Notes: generated by a model from the sequence alone, not told the origin. A stretch of 64,000 nucleotides of DNA from RGIG4034 sp045576455 (GCA_045576455.1 JAZNGM010000007.1:62001-126000); one strand, 5' to 3'. Numbered from the stretch's first letter, positions 51,227-60,214 are shown. A program made the numbers and translations.

Positions 51227-52135
51227 ATGAGAATGAATACAACAATTAATATAGCAGGCGTTGAATTTAAAAATCCGGTAATGACAGCTTCCGGTACATT
51301 TGGTTCAGGAATGGAATACAGCCAGTTTGTAGATTTAAATCAGTTGGGTGCAGTGGTAACGAAGGGTGTTGCCAATGTTCCGTGGCCGGGAAACCCGACG
51401 CCGAGAGTGGCAGAGGTTTACGGTGGTATGCTTAATGCTATCGGCTTACAAAATCCGGGTATTGATGTTTTTATCGAGAGGGATATTCCTTTCCTTAAAA
51501 AATACGATACCAAGATTATCGTAAATGTGTGTGGAAAATCCGTACAAGATTATCTTGATGTAGTGGAAAAATTATCCGACCAGCCGGTCGACATGCTTGA
51601 AATCAATGTTTCCTGTCCGAACGTTAAAGAAGGTGCCATTGCTTTTGGACAGAATACAGAGGCACTTTCACAGATTACAAAAGAGATTAAGAAGGTGGCA
51701 AAGCAACCGGTAATTATGAAGCTTTCCCCTAATGTGACGGATATTGCATTGATGGCAAAAGTGGCAGAAGAAGCCGGAGCCGATGCGGTTTCCCTTATTA
51801 ATACATTAACCGGTATGAAGATTGACATTCACAGAAAGAAATTTGTATTGGCAAATAAAACGGGTGGTATGTCAGGACCTGCCATTAAACCGGTTGCAGT
51901 GCGCATGGTATACCAGGTAGCACAGGCGGTAAATATTCCGGTTATCGGAATGGGCGGTATCGCAAATGCCGAAGATGCCATAGAGTTTATGTTGGCCGGT
52001 GCAACAGCCGTGAGTGTCGGTATGATGAATTTTGTAAATCCTTATGCAACAACCGAAATCGTGCAGGGTATTAAGGATTATATGGAAAAATATAATGTAA
52101 ATGATATAAAAGAACTGATTGGCGCCGTACAATAG
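51227..52135 (+). CDS. pyrD: Dihydroorotate dehydrogenase, type 1B catalytic subunit
   Basis: PyrD oxidises dihydroorotate to orotate with FMN; with PyrK it forms the NAD-linked type 1B enzyme. The 302 residues contain FKNPVMTASGTFGSG (11-25), NAIGLQNPG (about 67-75), the active-site Cys loop EINVSCPNVKEG (about 125-136), TGGMSGPAIKPVAVRMVYQV, and GMGGIANAEDAIEFMLAGAT. AAAGG precedes the ATG; ATG 51233 is an alternative. The pyrimidine genes for later and earlier steps are not in this window. Confidence 0.95.
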   Translation: MRMNTTINIAGVEFKNPVMTASGTFGSGMEYSQFVDLNQLGAVVTKGVANVPWPGNPTPRVAEVYGGMLNAIGLQNPGIDVFIERDIPFLKKYDTKIIVNVCGKSVQDYLDVVEKLSDQPVDMLEINVSCPNVKEGAIAFGQNTEALSQITKEIKKVAKQPVIMKLSPNVTDIALMAKVAEEAGADAVSLINTLTGMKIDIHRKKFVLANKTGGMSGPAIKPVAVRMVYQVAQAVNIPVIGMGGIANAEDAIEFMLAGATAVSVGMMNFVNPYATTEIVQGIKDYMEKYNVNDIKELIGAVQ

Positions 52136-52144
52136 TCATTTTTA

Positions 52145-52196
52145 AAGGCTCTTCCGAATACAATGAAATGAAAGTATTCGGGAGGGCTTTATTTTT
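52145..52196 (+). terminator. Terminator after pyrD that contains the sipL ribosome site
   Basis: A 17-bp stem with a few G-T pairs, 52145-52161 with 52174-52190, loop of 12 bases, then ATTTTT. The right arm includes GGAGG (52181-52185), the likely Shine-Dalgarno of the next gene, so full read-through transcripts would hide that site. Confidence 0.75.
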
Positions 52197-53745
52197 GGAC
52201 TTACGTAAAAAAAATATACATATGGATTATGAAAAAAAGAGGACTATGGTACAAACAACGATTGAAGATGATGTAAATATATCGGATTCCAAACCGGATG
52301 TTGCTTCCATCGTCTTTAAAAAGGGTGAGTTGTTTATTGATGAAACTAAAGTGACACAGGACCATCTGGTGATTAAGGGAAAAATGCAATTTAGCGTATT
52401 GTACGCATCCAACGAGGGGGAGCGTTGTCTGTATTGTATGAACGGAAGCATTCCGGTAGAAGAGCATGTCAATATGGATGGTATCGATACCAATGATATG
52501 GTAGAAGTAAGCAGTATGATTGAAGATATATCCGTTACCATGATTAATTCAAGGAAAATCAGCGTACGCTGCCTGGTAGCTTTTTGTATTAGTGCGGATA
52601 CCATGCAGAGTATAGCGGTGCCGGTAGCGCTTGAGAGCATGGAACCCATGGAGTACTGTCAGGAAGAACGGCGGCTTTTTGAAGCGGTGGTTATGAATAA
52701 GGATGTATACAGAATCAGGGAAGAAATTGATATTCCGAAAAGTGATCCGAATATCGGGGAGATAATATGGAGTGAAGTAAAAATTGCCGGATTGGATTTC
52801 AGGGTACAGAATGAAAAAATCATGTTGCAGGGTGAGATGAACGTATTTTTCCTGTATGTAAGTGAAGATGATAATCAGACCCTCAGATACTATGAAAACA
52901 TTCATCCTTTTAGTGGTTTTGTCAATTGCACGGAAGCACGCGAAGGAATGATTCCGGTTATTTCCAGTCGCGTATCGGCATATGAACTCAATGCAAAGCC
53001 GGATTATGACGGTGAATTACGTGCAGTTTTGGTGGATGTTACCCTGGAGATGGATGTGCGGGTATATGAGGAAGGCAATTATCCGTTTATTAGTGATGTT
53101 TACGGCGTTACCAAGGAAGTGACAACGGTCAGGACAAAAGCATTATTTAACGAACTTATAGCACAGAATACACTTAAACAACGTTTGGTAGAAAGAATAC
53201 GGATAGCAGAAGACGAGGGAAAAATATTACAGCTTATGCACAGCAAACCGGAAGTGATGCTGGATGAAACGGATCTTACGGACGATGGTTTGGAGGTAAG
53301 CGGTAATGTACATGTGGATATATTATATATAAGTAACGATGACAAACAACCATATAATTCCATTAAAGGTGATATTCCGTTTTCCTATACAATCGATATT
53401 CCGGGCATTACCGCGGAATGCTTATATGATGTAAAGCCGGATGTGGAGCAGATTGCAGTCGTTATGGTCGATAGTAATGAGGTTGATGTTAAAATAGTAC
53501 TCAATTTTAAAACGATAGCATTTTGTATGCATGAGGAAGAAATCATTGATGCGATAGATGTCAAAGAACCGGATGCGGATAAAATGAATGCATTGCCGGG
53601 AATGGCGGTATATGTTGTAGGAAATAATGATACCTTATGGCATATCGGCAAGAAGTATTATGTGCCGGTAAGCCGGATTAAAGAAATGAATAATCTGACA
53701 GGGGATACTGTAAAAAAAGGCGATAAATTATTAATTGTGCGTTAA
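52195..53745 (+). CDS. SipL-like protein (SPOCS/DUF3794 and LysM)
   Basis: SipL-type proteins bind the spore coat base protein SpoIVA in Clostridia. The 516-residue product has repeated DUF3794/SPOCS units (about 20-160, 170-310 and 325-450, each with a DDxNxxDxKPD-like or KPEVML/KPDVEQI pattern) and a C-terminal LysM domain (YVVGNNDTLWHIGKKYYVPV; MNNLTGDTVKKGDKLLIV). I prefer the TTG at 52195, nine bases after GGAGG: it gives the family-typical start LRKKNIHMD. An ATG at 52168 lies within the terminator stem. Expression should be in the mother cell, but no clear sporulation promoter is seen. Confidence 0.85.
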   Translation: MDLRKKNIHMDYEKKRTMVQTTIEDDVNISDSKPDVASIVFKKGELFIDETKVTQDHLVIKGKMQFSVLYASNEGERCLYCMNGSIPVEEHVNMDGIDTNDMVEVSSMIEDISVTMINSRKISVRCLVAFCISADTMQSIAVPVALESMEPMEYCQEERRLFEAVVMNKDVYRIREEIDIPKSDPNIGEIIWSEVKIAGLDFRVQNEKIMLQGEMNVFFLYVSEDDNQTLRYYENIHPFSGFVNCTEAREGMIPVISSRVSAYELNAKPDYDGELRAVLVDVTLEMDVRVYEEGNYPFISDVYGVTKEVTTVRTKALFNELIAQNTLKQRLVERIRIAEDEGKILQLMHSKPEVMLDETDLTDDGLEVSGNVHVDILYISNDDKQPYNSIKGDIPFSYTIDIPGITAECLYDVKPDVEQIAVVMVDSNEVDVKIVLNFKTIAFCMHEEEIIDAIDVKEPDADKMNALPGMAVYVVGNNDTLWHIGKKYYVPVSRIKEMNNLTGDTVKKGDKLLIVR

Positions 53746-53766
53746 TAGAAAAACAGATGTGAAAAA

Positions 53767-53802
53767 CACCGATAACACAAATGGCGGTAAGTGTTATCGG
53801 TG
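53767..53802 (-). terminator. Terminator after minus-strand unknown gene
   Basis: CACCGATAACAC (53767-53778) pairs perfectly with GTGTTATCGGTG (53791-53802), 12-base loop. The T-run follows in the minus direction (TTTTTC), so it mainly serves the gene at 53821-54423; it may also stop plus-strand reads from sipL. Confidence 0.75.
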
Positions 53803-53820
53803 CTTCTCTTGAATGATATA

Positions 53821-54423
53821 TTATTGCTCGTTGGAGTCATTTAACAATTTGTCGAATTTGTCCATTACTGCGGTATGTGTATTCTTACACAATTCCGGTA
53901 ATTCGCCGCCCCATAAGCTTTCGGCTTTTTCATAACCTTTCTTAAAGGCGCTTTTCATATCGTTCAGCTTGTCAGGATCATCTCCTGCAAGGGCTACTGC
54001 GAAATCTATAATTCTGTCAGATGTCTGGTTAACACCCCAGTAACCGTTTTCTGAGATATCTTCCTTAGCCTGTGCAATGGCTGCTTCATCGACATTCTCA
54101 TATTTTCCTTCGGCGAACATTTTCCATATGCCATCACCTAAGGTGCTTGCTTTTGCCTGTTTGCCAAGCATTTCAGTTACGATATCACGTAACTGTTGTA
54201 CGCGGGTATCTACTTCTGACTGTAACTGAGCTACTAAAGCCTTTCTGTCGGCTGCGCTCATTTTTGCTATTTCAGCACCATGCGGTTTACTTGATTCATA
54301 AACAACGCCGGTATCATTTTTCACAGGTTGTTCTGTCACCTTCTTGGCAGGCTGTGTATTGCTTGTGCCGTATGTGGAGTACAGATCTGCTGCAGATACG
54401 TTGTTAATTCCATTTACACTCAT
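53821..54423 (-). CDS. Unknown protein, likely motility regulon
   Basis: I do not recognise this 200-residue soluble protein. The first 60 residues are polar and flexible, start with MSVNGINNVSAADLYSTYG and look like the N-termini of flagellar export substrates such as FlgM and FlaG. Residues 60-200 are helical (MSAADRKALVAQLQSEVDTR; TSDRIIDFAVALAGDDPDKL; AFKKGYEKAESLWGGELPEL), a pattern like DUF5610-type proteins. AGGAGG is placed well before the ATG at 54423. A sigma28-like promoter lies 70 bases upstream. I infer a secreted or flagellum-related role. Confidence 0.72.
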   Translation of the reverse strand: MSVNGINNVSAADLYSTYGTSNTQPAKKVTEQPVKNDTGVVYESSKPHGAEIAKMSAADRKALVAQLQSEVDTRVQQLRDIVTEMLGKQAKASTLGDGIWKMFAEGKYENVDEAAIAQAKEDISENGYWGVNQTSDRIIDFAVALAGDDPDKLNDMKSAFKKGYEKAESLWGGELPELCKNTHTAVMDKFDKLLNDSNEQ

Positions 54424-54490
54424 ACTTTCCTCCTGTTATAAAGCATCGCTGTCCGTAGCTTTACGCATCTATTGTTATCTGTTACTCATT

Positions 54491-54518
54491 ATATCGGCAA
54501 TATTAGCGTTTGCCTTTA
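54491..54518 (-). promoter_or_regulatory. sigma28-like promoter of 54423 gene
   Basis: On the minus strand TAAA (54518-54515), 16 bases, GCCGATAT (54498-54491). The -10 is a full consensus match; the spacer is one longer than optimum, as at flaG. It lies 68 bases upstream of the start codon. Confidence 0.65.
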
Positions 54519-54528
54519 GTAATAAAGT

Positions 54529-54557
54529 TTGATTTTTTTTAATGGATTGTATATAAT
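54529..54557 (+). promoter_or_regulatory. sigmaA promoter of ispE
   Basis: TTGATT (54529-54534), 17 bases, TATAAT (54552-54557), 39 bases before GTG 54596. It is back-to-back with the sigma28-like promoter on the other strand. Confidence 0.65.
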
Positions 54558-54595
54558 AACCCTATAATGTATACAAAATGCAAAGGGGATACAAA

Positions 54596-55447
54596 GTGAT
54601 TACTCGTGAAGCTTATGCTAAAGTGAATATCGGTTTGGATGTTATAAGAAAAAGACCGGACGGTTATCATGAAGTCCGGATGATTATGCAAACAGTCAGT
54701 ATACATGATACCCTTACTTTTGAAAAGACAGCGCAGGATTTTAGATTAACAATAGCCGGCAGCAACCTGCCGACGGATGATAATAATTTGATTATAAAAG
54801 CAGCGAAGCTGTTTATGAATACTTACGGGATTGAGGGTGGTGTTAGTATCACACTTGAAAAAAGAATCCCGGTGGCAGCAGGCATGGCAGGCGGAAGTAC
54901 GGATGCGGCAGCAGTATTTTTAGGTTTGCGTGATTTATTTGAGGTTGAAGCCGATGACGAAGAACTTAAGACGCTTTCCGTTAAAATAGGTGCAGACGTT
55001 CCGTATTGTATTATGGGCGGTACGGCGCTGGCGGAAGGTATTGGTGAAAAGCTTACCCGCTTAAAAGATGTACCAAAGGCGTGGCTTCTTATCGCAAAAC
55101 CGGATGTTGATGTGTCTACGGCTTTTGTCTATGGTAATTTGAAAATAGATACCGTTAAGATACATCCGGATATTGATGCGCAGCTTAAGGCAATTGAGGA
55201 ATCCGATATATATACTCTTTGTGAAAAAATGGGTAACGTGCTTGAAACGGTCACCATACCGGCACATCCCATCATCGAACAGATAAAGGATGATATGAAA
55301 GAAGCCGGGGCATTAAATGCACTGATGAGCGGCAGCGGCCCTACGGTTTTCGGCGTTTTTGATGACTGTAACAAGAGAGACAGGGCATACGAAATGCTTA
55401 TAGATAAAAATTATGCAAAAGATGTGTTAAAAGCAGTTTTTGTATAG
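54596..55447 (+). CDS. ispE: 4-diphosphocytidyl-2-C-methyl-D-erythritol kinase
   Basis: IspE phosphorylates CDP-methylerythritol in the MEP isoprenoid pathway. The 283-residue product has the GHMP kinase motifs: AYAKVNIGLDVIRKRPDGYH near the start, PVAAGMAGGSTDAAAVFLGL (about 95-114, ATP loop) and LMSGSGPTVFGVF near the end. GTG 54596 is preferred because AAAGGGG lies seven bases upstream; an ATG at 54578 precedes that site. It overlaps or abuts the reading frame of the GntR gene behind it. Confidence 0.93.
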   Translation: MITREAYAKVNIGLDVIRKRPDGYHEVRMIMQTVSIHDTLTFEKTAQDFRLTIAGSNLPTDDNNLIIKAAKLFMNTYGIEGGVSITLEKRIPVAAGMAGGSTDAAAVFLGLRDLFEVEADDEELKTLSVKIGADVPYCIMGGTALAEGIGEKLTRLKDVPKAWLLIAKPDVDVSTAFVYGNLKIDTVKIHPDIDAQLKAIEESDIYTLCEKMGNVLETVTIPAHPIIEQIKDDMKEAGALNALMSGSGPTVFGVFDDCNKRDRAYEMLIDKNYAKDVLKAVFV

Positions 55448-55470
55448 TGAAGACAAAGGAGGCGGCAGGA

Positions 55471-56136
55471 ATGGATAATCTGTATGTAAACATGGATGAA
55501 TATTTACCGTTACGTGATGTGGTGTTTAAAACTTTGCGTCAGGCAATTCTTCGTGGGGAATTGAAACCCGGTGAGCGATTAATGGAAATACACCTTGCTA
55601 ATCGCCTCGGCGTCAGCAGAACGCCTATCAGGGAAGCTATACGTAAGCTGGAACTTGAGGGACTTGTAAATATGGTTCCGAGAAAAGGCGCAGAAGTAGC
55701 CAATATTACCGAAAAAAGTCTTAAGGACGTATTAGAGGTACGAAGAGCATTGGATGCGCTTTCCATAGAGCTTGCGTGTGACAGGATTACCGATGAGGCA
55801 ATGGATTCTTTAAAAACGGCAAAGCTTGCGTTTGAGGAAGCGACCAAAACGGGAGATACTACAGTGATTGCCAAGAAGGATGTGGAATTCCACGACATAA
55901 TAATTGCGGCAGCAGGTAATGAACGTCTTACCGCTATGATTAATAACCTGGCAGAGCAGATGTACCGGTATCGTTTTGAATATATAAAAGATGCCAAAAA
56001 CCATCAGAGAATTATTGAGGAGCATGATACTATTTTTGAAAGTCTCAAAAATAAGGACAAAGCAGCGGCGGCAAAAGCAGTTATTGCGCACATTGACAGC
56101 CAGGAGAAATCCATAATCCAGTTATTGAATCCGTAG
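55471..56136 (+). CDS. GntR/FCD family transcriptional regulator
   Basis: A 221-residue regulator. Residues 8-72 are a winged helix of the GntR type (LRDVVFKTLRQAILRGELKP; LANRLGVSRTPIREAIRKLE; LVNMVPRKGAEVANIT). Residues 75-215 are an FCD ligand domain of helices with likely metal or acid ligands D/H in VEFHDIIIAAAGN and HQRIIEEHDTIFESL. ATG 55471 follows AAAGGAGGCGGCAGG. Its ligand and target are not evident; it is co-transcribed with ispE by position. Confidence 0.9.
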   Translation: MDNLYVNMDEYLPLRDVVFKTLRQAILRGELKPGERLMEIHLANRLGVSRTPIREAIRKLELEGLVNMVPRKGAEVANITEKSLKDVLEVRRALDALSIELACDRITDEAMDSLKTAKLAFEEATKTGDTTVIAKKDVEFHDIIIAAAGNERLTAMINNLAEQMYRYRFEYIKDAKNHQRIIEEHDTIFESLKNKDKAAAAKAVIAHIDSQEKSIIQLLNP

Positions 56137-56274
56137 TGAACAACATATAATATAGAAAATATACTTATATAAAAATATAGTTATAAAACAGGAAATATTT
56201 GGAATAATTTTCTAAATTAGAGGCAATGCTTTTTATATCCGATTGGAAATGAAAAAGGGTATGGAGTGATTGTT

Positions 56275-56583
56275 ATGAAAACTATTACGGAACATAAAAA
56301 ATATACCGGGAAGTTACGGGAATGGTTATGGCTTATACTGGCAACGGTTTCTTTCTGGGGCATATTTTATCCGAATTTTACATTAACACAGGATGTGTGT
56401 AAAATATATACGCAGGTAAGCGAAGAAACCGTTGATGAAGAAGAAAAGCAACAGTTAGAAGAGGAGCTTAACGGGCATATAGATAAAGTTAAGAACGAAG
56501 GCATTAAGATTTCAGATTTAAAAAAAGGTAAAGTAAGAGTAAAAAGCCGCTTCTTAAATTTTATAAAAAAGTGGTGGAATTGA
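56275..56583 (+). CDS. Small single-pass membrane protein, unknown
   Basis: A 102-residue protein with a basic N-terminus (residues 1-16), one strong hydrophobic segment (about 17-36, WLWLILATVSFWGIFYPNF) and an acidic helical part, EETVDEEEKQQLEEELNGHI, followed by a basic tail ending in FIKKWWN. No family is recognised. ATG 56275 has GGAG eight bases upstream. The upstream 130 bases are very AT-rich. It lies 32 bases before murI and may be in its operon, but a role in wall synthesis is only suggested by position. Confidence 0.68.
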   Translation: MKTITEHKKYTGKLREWLWLILATVSFWGIFYPNFTLTQDVCKIYTQVSEETVDEEEKQQLEEELNGHIDKVKNEGIKISDLKKGKVRVKSRFLNFIKKWWN

Positions 56584-56614
56584 TATAACATAGTATCAGG
56601 AGTAAGGTAAAAAA

Positions 56615-57451
56615 ATGATTACACAGGACAGAGGATGTAATGATGCACCGATAGGAGTATTTGATTCCGGTGTAGGCGGTCTTACGGTTGTGCGTGAGAT
56701 TATGCGTCAGATACCAAATGAAAGAATTGTATATTTCGGGGATACCGCAAGGGTGCCTTATGGTAGCAAGTCCAAGGATACGGTAACAAGATATTCAAGG
56801 CAGATAGCCCACTTTCTTCAGACACAAAATGTTAAGACTATTGTGGTTGCCTGTAATACAGCGAGTGCATATGCGCTTGAAGAACTTGAAAAAGAAATAG
56901 ATATTCCGATGTTAGGCGTTGTTAAACCCGGAGCGAAGGCAGCGGTGGAAGCTACCAGAAACGGCAAAATCGGTGTTATCGCAACAGAGGGTACCATTGG
57001 AAGTAAAATATATTCCCAGTACATAAATCAACTTAAGCAGGATGCAACAGTAATTGGAAAAGCATGCCCGCTTTTTGTGCCGCTGGTTGAGGAAGGACTG
57101 TTACAGGACCCGGTAACCGATGAGATTGCCAGACGCTATCTTTCAGAGCTTAAGGATATAGGAATAGATACATTGATTTTGGGCTGTACCCATTATCCGT
57201 TAATAACGGAGACAGTAGGTAAGATTATGGGCGAGGAAGTGACACTCGTTAATCCGGCTTATGAAACGGCACGGGAACTTAAGGAGCTTCTTATAAACCA
57301 CAACCTGCTGAATGACCGTCCGATGGAATTGGGAAAAAGTGGACATAGCTTTTATGTAAGTGATGCGGCAGAAAAGTTTAAAACATTTGCCAATTCCATA
57401 CTGAAGTATGGTATCTTGTCTGCTAAAATAATAAATGCTGAAACATATTAA
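56615..57451 (+). CDS. murI: Glutamate racemase
   Basis: MurI makes D-glutamate for peptidoglycan. The 278-residue product has IGVFDSGVGGLTVVREIMRQ (about 12-31), YFGDTARVPYGSKS, the first catalytic Cys in VVACNTASAYAL (about 87-98), EGTIGS and the second catalytic Cys in LILGCTHYPLI (about 188-198). The start is ATG 56615 after a weak AGGAGTAAGG site. Twelve bases separate it from a DUF1934 gene. Confidence 0.95.
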   Translation: MITQDRGCNDAPIGVFDSGVGGLTVVREIMRQIPNERIVYFGDTARVPYGSKSKDTVTRYSRQIAHFLQTQNVKTIVVACNTASAYALEELEKEIDIPMLGVVKPGAKAAVEATRNGKIGVIATEGTIGSKIYSQYINQLKQDATVIGKACPLFVPLVEEGLLQDPVTDEIARRYLSELKDIGIDTLILGCTHYPLITETVGKIMGEEVTLVNPAYETARELKELLINHNLLNDRPMELGKSGHSFYVSDAAEKFKTFANSILKYGILSAKIINAETY

Positions 57452-57462
57452 TGAGGTAAAGA

Positions 57463-57906
57463 ATGACTAAGGATGTATTACTTTCTATCCGGGGACTGCA
57501 GTTTGAAGTAGAGCCGGAGGGAGATAAAATTGAGACGATAACCCCTGCAGAGTATTATTTGAAAAACGATGGACATTATATCCTGTATGATGAACTGGCA
57601 GAGGGATTTACGGAAAATACAAGAAATATTATACATATTAAAAACAATGAGTTGAGTATTGTAAAGAGGGGCGTTATCAATGCCCAGATGTTGTTCTCAC
57701 AGGATAAGAAGAACATGACAAGCTATATGACACCGTTTGGAAGTATTATGATTGGTATTGATACGAGAAAGGTGGATATTGCCGAAACCGAGGACAGCAT
57801 TAAAGTGCACATTGATTATTCATTAGAGCTTAATTATGAGCATTATGCGGATTGTAAAATTGATATGAACATACGGTCAAAAGAAACAGGAGGAATGTTA
57901 TTTTAA
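57463..57906 (+). CDS. DUF1934 (YwiB-type) beta-barrel protein
   Basis: A 147-residue protein of the DUF1934 family, a lipocalin-like beta barrel common in Bacillota: VLLSIRGLQFEVEPEGDKIE at the start, YYLKNDGHYILYDELAEGF near residue 28, HIKNNELSIVKRGVINAQML, and TPFGSIMIGIDTRKVDI. Its role is unknown. The match covers the full length. It is co-transcribed with murI by position, and its stop lies inside the terminator stem. Confidence 0.85.
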   Translation: MTKDVLLSIRGLQFEVEPEGDKIETITPAEYYLKNDGHYILYDELAEGFTENTRNIIHIKNNELSIVKRGVINAQMLFSQDKKNMTSYMTPFGSIMIGIDTRKVDIAETEDSIKVHIDYSLELNYEHYADCKIDMNIRSKETGGMLF

Positions 57907-57926
57907 CATTCCTCCCTAAATTTTTC
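57889..57926 (+). terminator. Terminator after DUF1934 gene
   Basis: GGAGGAATGTTA (57889-57900) pairs perfectly with TAACATTCCTCC (57904-57915), loop TTT, followed by CTAAATTTTTC. It could also serve the convergent gene on the minus strand weakly. Confidence 0.8.
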
Positions 57927-57976
57927 ATATTACTATTTGATTTCTTATTATTGTATCAGATGCTTTGTAACAGATG

Positions 57977-58471
57977 TTACTTAAGTGGTTTTGCACCGGC
58001 CTTTTCCTGCATTCTCTCAACGAAACGTGCATAACGGCCTTTCTTCTTCGCTTTTTTCTTACCCTTTCCTTCAGGAACAGGAAGAGGACCACGAACGCCT
58101 CTTACTTCAGTAATGTACATACCACTGATAACGGCCTTAACTTCTTTCTTAACAGGAACCATGTCGAAAATCTTGCTGTCGCATACCATAGACATAACCT
58201 GTGGACCAATCTTGGCTTTTACGATAGGAAGTTTGGAACGACGCATCATCTTAGGTGTCTGCTCAATAACGTTTTGTGGAAGACCGGAATCTTTGATTTT
58301 TAATTTCTTCTTATCAATAACCAGCATCGACACGGTTTGCTTGTGGGCTTCAATCTGAGCCTGCTGTGCATCCTGTCTCTTCTGCAACTTACGTCCTATT
58401 ATATAAAGAACAATTAATAATACTAAAATAACACCAAGAACAATTAATAAAACTGTAAAAAAAGTACCCAT
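57977..58471 (-). CDS. Membrane protein with basic tail, unknown
   Basis: A 164-residue protein. The N-terminal 26 residues form a membrane segment (MGTFFTVLLIVLGVILVLLI). A charged helix follows (RKLQKRQDAQQAQIEAHKQT), then a compact middle domain (QTVSMLVIDKKKLKI; IGPQVMSMVCDSKIFDMVPV; KAVISGMYITEVRGVRGPLP), and a strongly basic C-terminus (KGKKKAKKKGRYARFVERMQ). The product may bind RNA or acidic lipids at the membrane; no family is recognised. Start is ATG 58471 with AGGAGGTTAT on the minus strand. Confidence 0.72.
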   Translation of the reverse strand: MGTFFTVLLIVLGVILVLLIVLYIIGRKLQKRQDAQQAQIEAHKQTVSMLVIDKKKLKIKDSGLPQNVIEQTPKMMRRSKLPIVKAKIGPQVMSMVCDSKIFDMVPVKKEVKAVISGMYITEVRGVRGPLPVPEGKGKKKAKKKGRYARFVERMQEKAGAKPLK

Positions 58472-58626
58472 GTATAAATATAACCTCCTGAAACTAATGG
58501 CAATGCATATTTCGATTTGCATTGTCAGCACGAGTATTGTATCATTATTCTATACATCGTGCAAGCGTTTCCTGAATAAATAAGGAAGGATGTATTGTAC
58601 GGATTTGTGGTAAGAAGGAGTAGAAA

Positions 58627-60099
58627 ATGGCTGATGTAATGCAGGTTTTAGGGGATATCGTAAAATTCATTTTAGACCATATTGTTTTTATTAATATACT
58701 GCTTTCCATCATAGTGGTTTTCTTTCAACGCAAGGAGCCGGCTAGTGCATGGGCGTGGTTACTTATTCTGTATGCCATTCCTATTATCGGTTTTGTGTTC
58801 TACGTTTTGGCGGGTATGGACTTCCATAAGCGTAAGATGTTTAGGACGAAAGAGATTGAGGACAAGGTTAATGAGACTATAAGACAACAGGAAAAAAGTA
58901 TCCGGTCAAGTGATCTGGATGAATATGCACCGGAATTATCAAGATTCAAAGATTTGATGATGTATAATCTGGAAAGCAATGCCTCTGTTCTTACAAATGA
59001 TAATGCTATAAAGATATTTAGTGATGGTAACGATAAATTTGATTCCCTTGTGGAAGATATTAAAAATGCCAAAGAGTATATCTTTTTACAGTACTATATC
59101 ATTAAGAACGATCTCCTTTTTACAAGAATAAAAGACGAGCTTATTAAAAAAGCACATGAAGGCGTTGATGTAAAAATCCTGTACGATGCCATGGGCTGCA
59201 GGACAATCCGTAAGTCCTATTGGAAGAAGCTTAGAAAAGAAGGCATTGAAACGGTAGAATTCTTTCCTGCCAAGATGAGAAGACTTCATGTCCGTATCAA
59301 TTACAGAAACCATCGTAAGATTGTTGTGATTGACGGTAAAGTGGGTTATGTGGGCGGATACAATATCGGAAAAGAATATATCGGACTGAGTAAGCGTTTC
59401 GGATATTGGAGAGATACGCATTTAAGAGTAGAAGGTTCGGCAGTATTCGATTTGATGGCACACTTTATGCTTGACTGGAATTATTCCTCCGGACAGAATA
59501 TTTTTGAAAACGAGAAATACCGGTTTATACCGCCCGAGACGCCGGTTGGTAATAATCTGATGCAGATTATTTCTTCGGGTCCGGATTCCAAGTATAAGAA
59601 TATCAGAAATAACTATATTAAATTAATAAGTAAAGCGCGGAAATCCATATATATCCAGACGCCATACTTTATTCCGGATGAGGCAGTATTAAGTTCTCTG
59701 TTAATTGCATGCAATTCCGGTGTGGAAGTTAATCTGATGATACCATGCAAGCCGGATCATCCGTTTGTTTATTGGGCAACGTATTCCTACATGGGAGACC
59801 TGGTAAAAGCAGGTGCCAACTGCTATTTATATAATGACGGATTCCTGCATGCCAAAGGGGTAATGATTGACGGAAAAGTATTTTGTTACGGTACGGCGAA
59901 TATGGATATACGAAGCTTCAGTCTGAATTTTGAAGTGAATGCCGTAGTGTATTCGGAAGAGGAAACGTTAAAAATGGAAGCCCTATTTAACGAAGATGTG
60001 AAAAAGTCAACGTTAGTAACACGGGATGAATATTTGGAACGAGGCGTATTTTTGCGGTTTAAGGAGCAATGTTGCAGGCTTCTTTCGCCGATTTTATAA
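58627..60099 (+). CDS. cls: Cardiolipin synthase
   Basis: Cls joins two phosphatidylglycerols into cardiolipin at the membrane. The 490-residue product has two N-terminal membrane segments (about 10-35 and 40-62) and the two phospholipase D motifs: NHRKIVVIDGK (about 223-233, H, K, D intact) and HAKGVMIDGKVFCYGTANMD (about 414-433, H, K, D intact). AAGGAGTAGAAA precedes ATG 58627. It appears to be a single-gene unit. Confidence 0.95.
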   Translation: MADVMQVLGDIVKFILDHIVFINILLSIIVVFFQRKEPASAWAWLLILYAIPIIGFVFYVLAGMDFHKRKMFRTKEIEDKVNETIRQQEKSIRSSDLDEYAPELSRFKDLMMYNLESNASVLTNDNAIKIFSDGNDKFDSLVEDIKNAKEYIFLQYYIIKNDLLFTRIKDELIKKAHEGVDVKILYDAMGCRTIRKSYWKKLRKEGIETVEFFPAKMRRLHVRINYRNHRKIVVIDGKVGYVGGYNIGKEYIGLSKRFGYWRDTHLRVEGSAVFDLMAHFMLDWNYSSGQNIFENEKYRFIPPETPVGNNLMQIISSGPDSKYKNIRNNYIKLISKARKSIYIQTPYFIPDEAVLSSLLIACNSGVEVNLMIPCKPDHPFVYWATYSYMGDLVKAGANCYLYNDGFLHAKGVMIDGKVFCYGTANMDIRSFSLNFEVNAVVYSEEETLKMEALFNEDVKKSTLVTRDEYLERGVFLRFKEQCCRLLSPIL

Positions 60100-60214
60100 A
60101 TGTGAAGTTTTTGTTAATTTCAATGAAACACTTTAAAAAAATCCAATTGTATGGTATAAGTGTTATGTTGTTTTAAAAATCCGCCGTGTAAGCGGACGAA
60201 GATGGGAGTATTTT

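Noticed and set aside
53767..53802. CCGATAA inside a perfect inverted repeat, first read as a sigma28 -10
   Set aside because: The palindrome with a T-run on the minus strand is a terminator; no -35 is present at the right distance.
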